Shown here: positions 63,736 through 64,000 of the stretch, piece after piece | Layout: every line of letters begins with the position of its first letter | Numbering within the stretch: the stretch's first letter is position 1 | Assembly (NCBI RefSeq): GCF_004366635.1 | Contig: NZ_SORN01000004.1 | Span: 214,371 to 278,370, forward strand | Length of the DNA: 64,000 nt | DNA from: Roseinatronobacter bogoriensis DSM 18756 | GTDB lineage: Bacteria; Pseudomonadota; Alphaproteobacteria; Rhodobacterales; Rhodobacteraceae | Direction of reading: 5' to 3' | Position numbers and translations under genes: made by a program | The notes under the pieces: model-generated | The model's database searches: none | What the model was told of the DNA's origin: nothing | The model's input: only the letters and a program-made list of their open reading frames with translations

Positions 63736-64000
63736 GTGCCAAGCTTTTCGACAACACTCGAACAATCCATTCATGGAGCGCTGGCGCTGGCCAATGCCCG
63801 TCGGCACGAATTTGCGACGCTGGAGCATCTTCTGCTCTCTCTGATTGATGAACCTGACGCAAGCCGCGTAATGCTTGCCTGCAATGTGGACCTCGACGCT
63901 CTGCGCAAGACTTTGCAAGAATTTGTCGAAGAAGAACTCGCATCGCTTGTCACAGATATCGAGGGATCAGAGGCGGTTCCGACAGCCGCATTCCAGCGGG
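63736..64000 (+). CDS. clpA: ATP-dependent Clp protease ATP-binding subunit ClpA (N-terminal part; runs off the window)
   Basis: The first 88 codons of a protein starting at GTG 63736 behind AGGAG. The peptide has the Clp-N repeat LEQSIHGALALANARRHEFATLEHLLLSLIDEP with the following VMLACNVDLDALRKTLQEFVEEEL, which fits ClpA better than ClpB or ClpC. The AAA domains lie beyond the window. ClpA unfolds substrates for ClpP. Confidence 0.9.
   Translation, partial: MPSFSTTLEQSIHGALALANARRHEFATLEHLLLSLIDEPDASRVMLACNVDLDALRKTLQEFVEEELASLVTDIEGSEAVPTAAFQR

Overview
The window is a gene-dense, GC-rich bacterial chromosome segment. Gene content and order point to an alphaproteobacterium, most likely Rhodobacterales/Rhodobacteraceae. 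The evidence is an F1 operon atpHAGDC without F0 genes, a mdh-sucCD-sucAB-lpd TCA block, pntAB, a DUF3422 protein, a MetA-type homoserine acyltransferase, a flagellar export block ending in flhB plus a small coiled-coil protein, and a family-typical hairpin-rich spacer near 39.3 kb. I saw no rRNA, tRNA, CRISPR array, prophage or insertion sequence. Almost everything is core chromosome; the only stretch that looks acquired is a small AT-rich regulatory patch at about 41.35-42.55 kb.

Layout. 1-5.8 kb: end of an M29 aminopeptidase, then a minus-strand flagellar export operon (lytic transglycosylase, flhA, fliR, flhB, FliJ-like protein) in which consecutive genes overlap by a few bases. 5.9-12.8 kb: kynureninase, a secreted rhodanese, an isoprenylcysteine-methyltransferase-like protein, pntAB with a strong terminator, and a DUF3422 protein. 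12.8-15.5 kb: a P-loop ATPase-metA-lipoprotein hydrolase operon. 15.7-23.7 kb: a FadL-type porin, a penicillin-acylase-family protein, a beta-hydroxyacid dehydrogenase with a gamma-carbonic anhydrase, a UbiH-family monooxygenase, two related small membrane proteins and a HAD nucleotidase. 23.8-27.1 kb: a GntR regulator, a periplasmic dienelactone hydrolase, a YqeY protein and carA. 27.3-30.3 kb: a two-gene MotA/ExbB-like plus long-coiled-coil OmpA-domain pair, the most intriguing uncharacterised unit here.

30.5-41.3 kb is the central-carbon block mdh, sucC, sucD, a DUF805 protein, sucA, sucB (two lipoyl domains), a MAPEG protein, lpd and a GlcG/HbpS-like protein. Two identical 10-bp palindromes spaced 21 bp apart lie just before sucC and look like a dimer-pair operator. 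41.3-42.5 kb holds a degenerate receiver-domain protein and an XRE regulator, each with a palindrome-rich upstream region. 42.6-46.7 kb carries rpoD and dnaG. 46.8-53.8 kb mixes a secreted MsrB, a TerB-like protein, glutamate dehydrogenase, a TetR regulator, a small lipoprotein, a DUF3445 protein, a YbdK-type carboxylate-amine ligase, a short-chain dehydrogenase and an L,D-transpeptidase. 53.9-56.8 kb is nrdR-ribD-tadA-ceramidase-like. 56.8-61.7 kb is the F1 ATP synthase operon. A methyltransferase diverges from gloB, and the window ends inside clpA.

Functionally the segment joins proton-motive-force producers and users (pntAB, F1-ATPase, flagellar export, the MotA-like pair) to the oxidative TCA branch from 2-oxoglutarate to oxaloacetate. 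Starts were chosen from visible ribosome-binding sites where possible. Product calls come from reading sequence motifs, with no database search.
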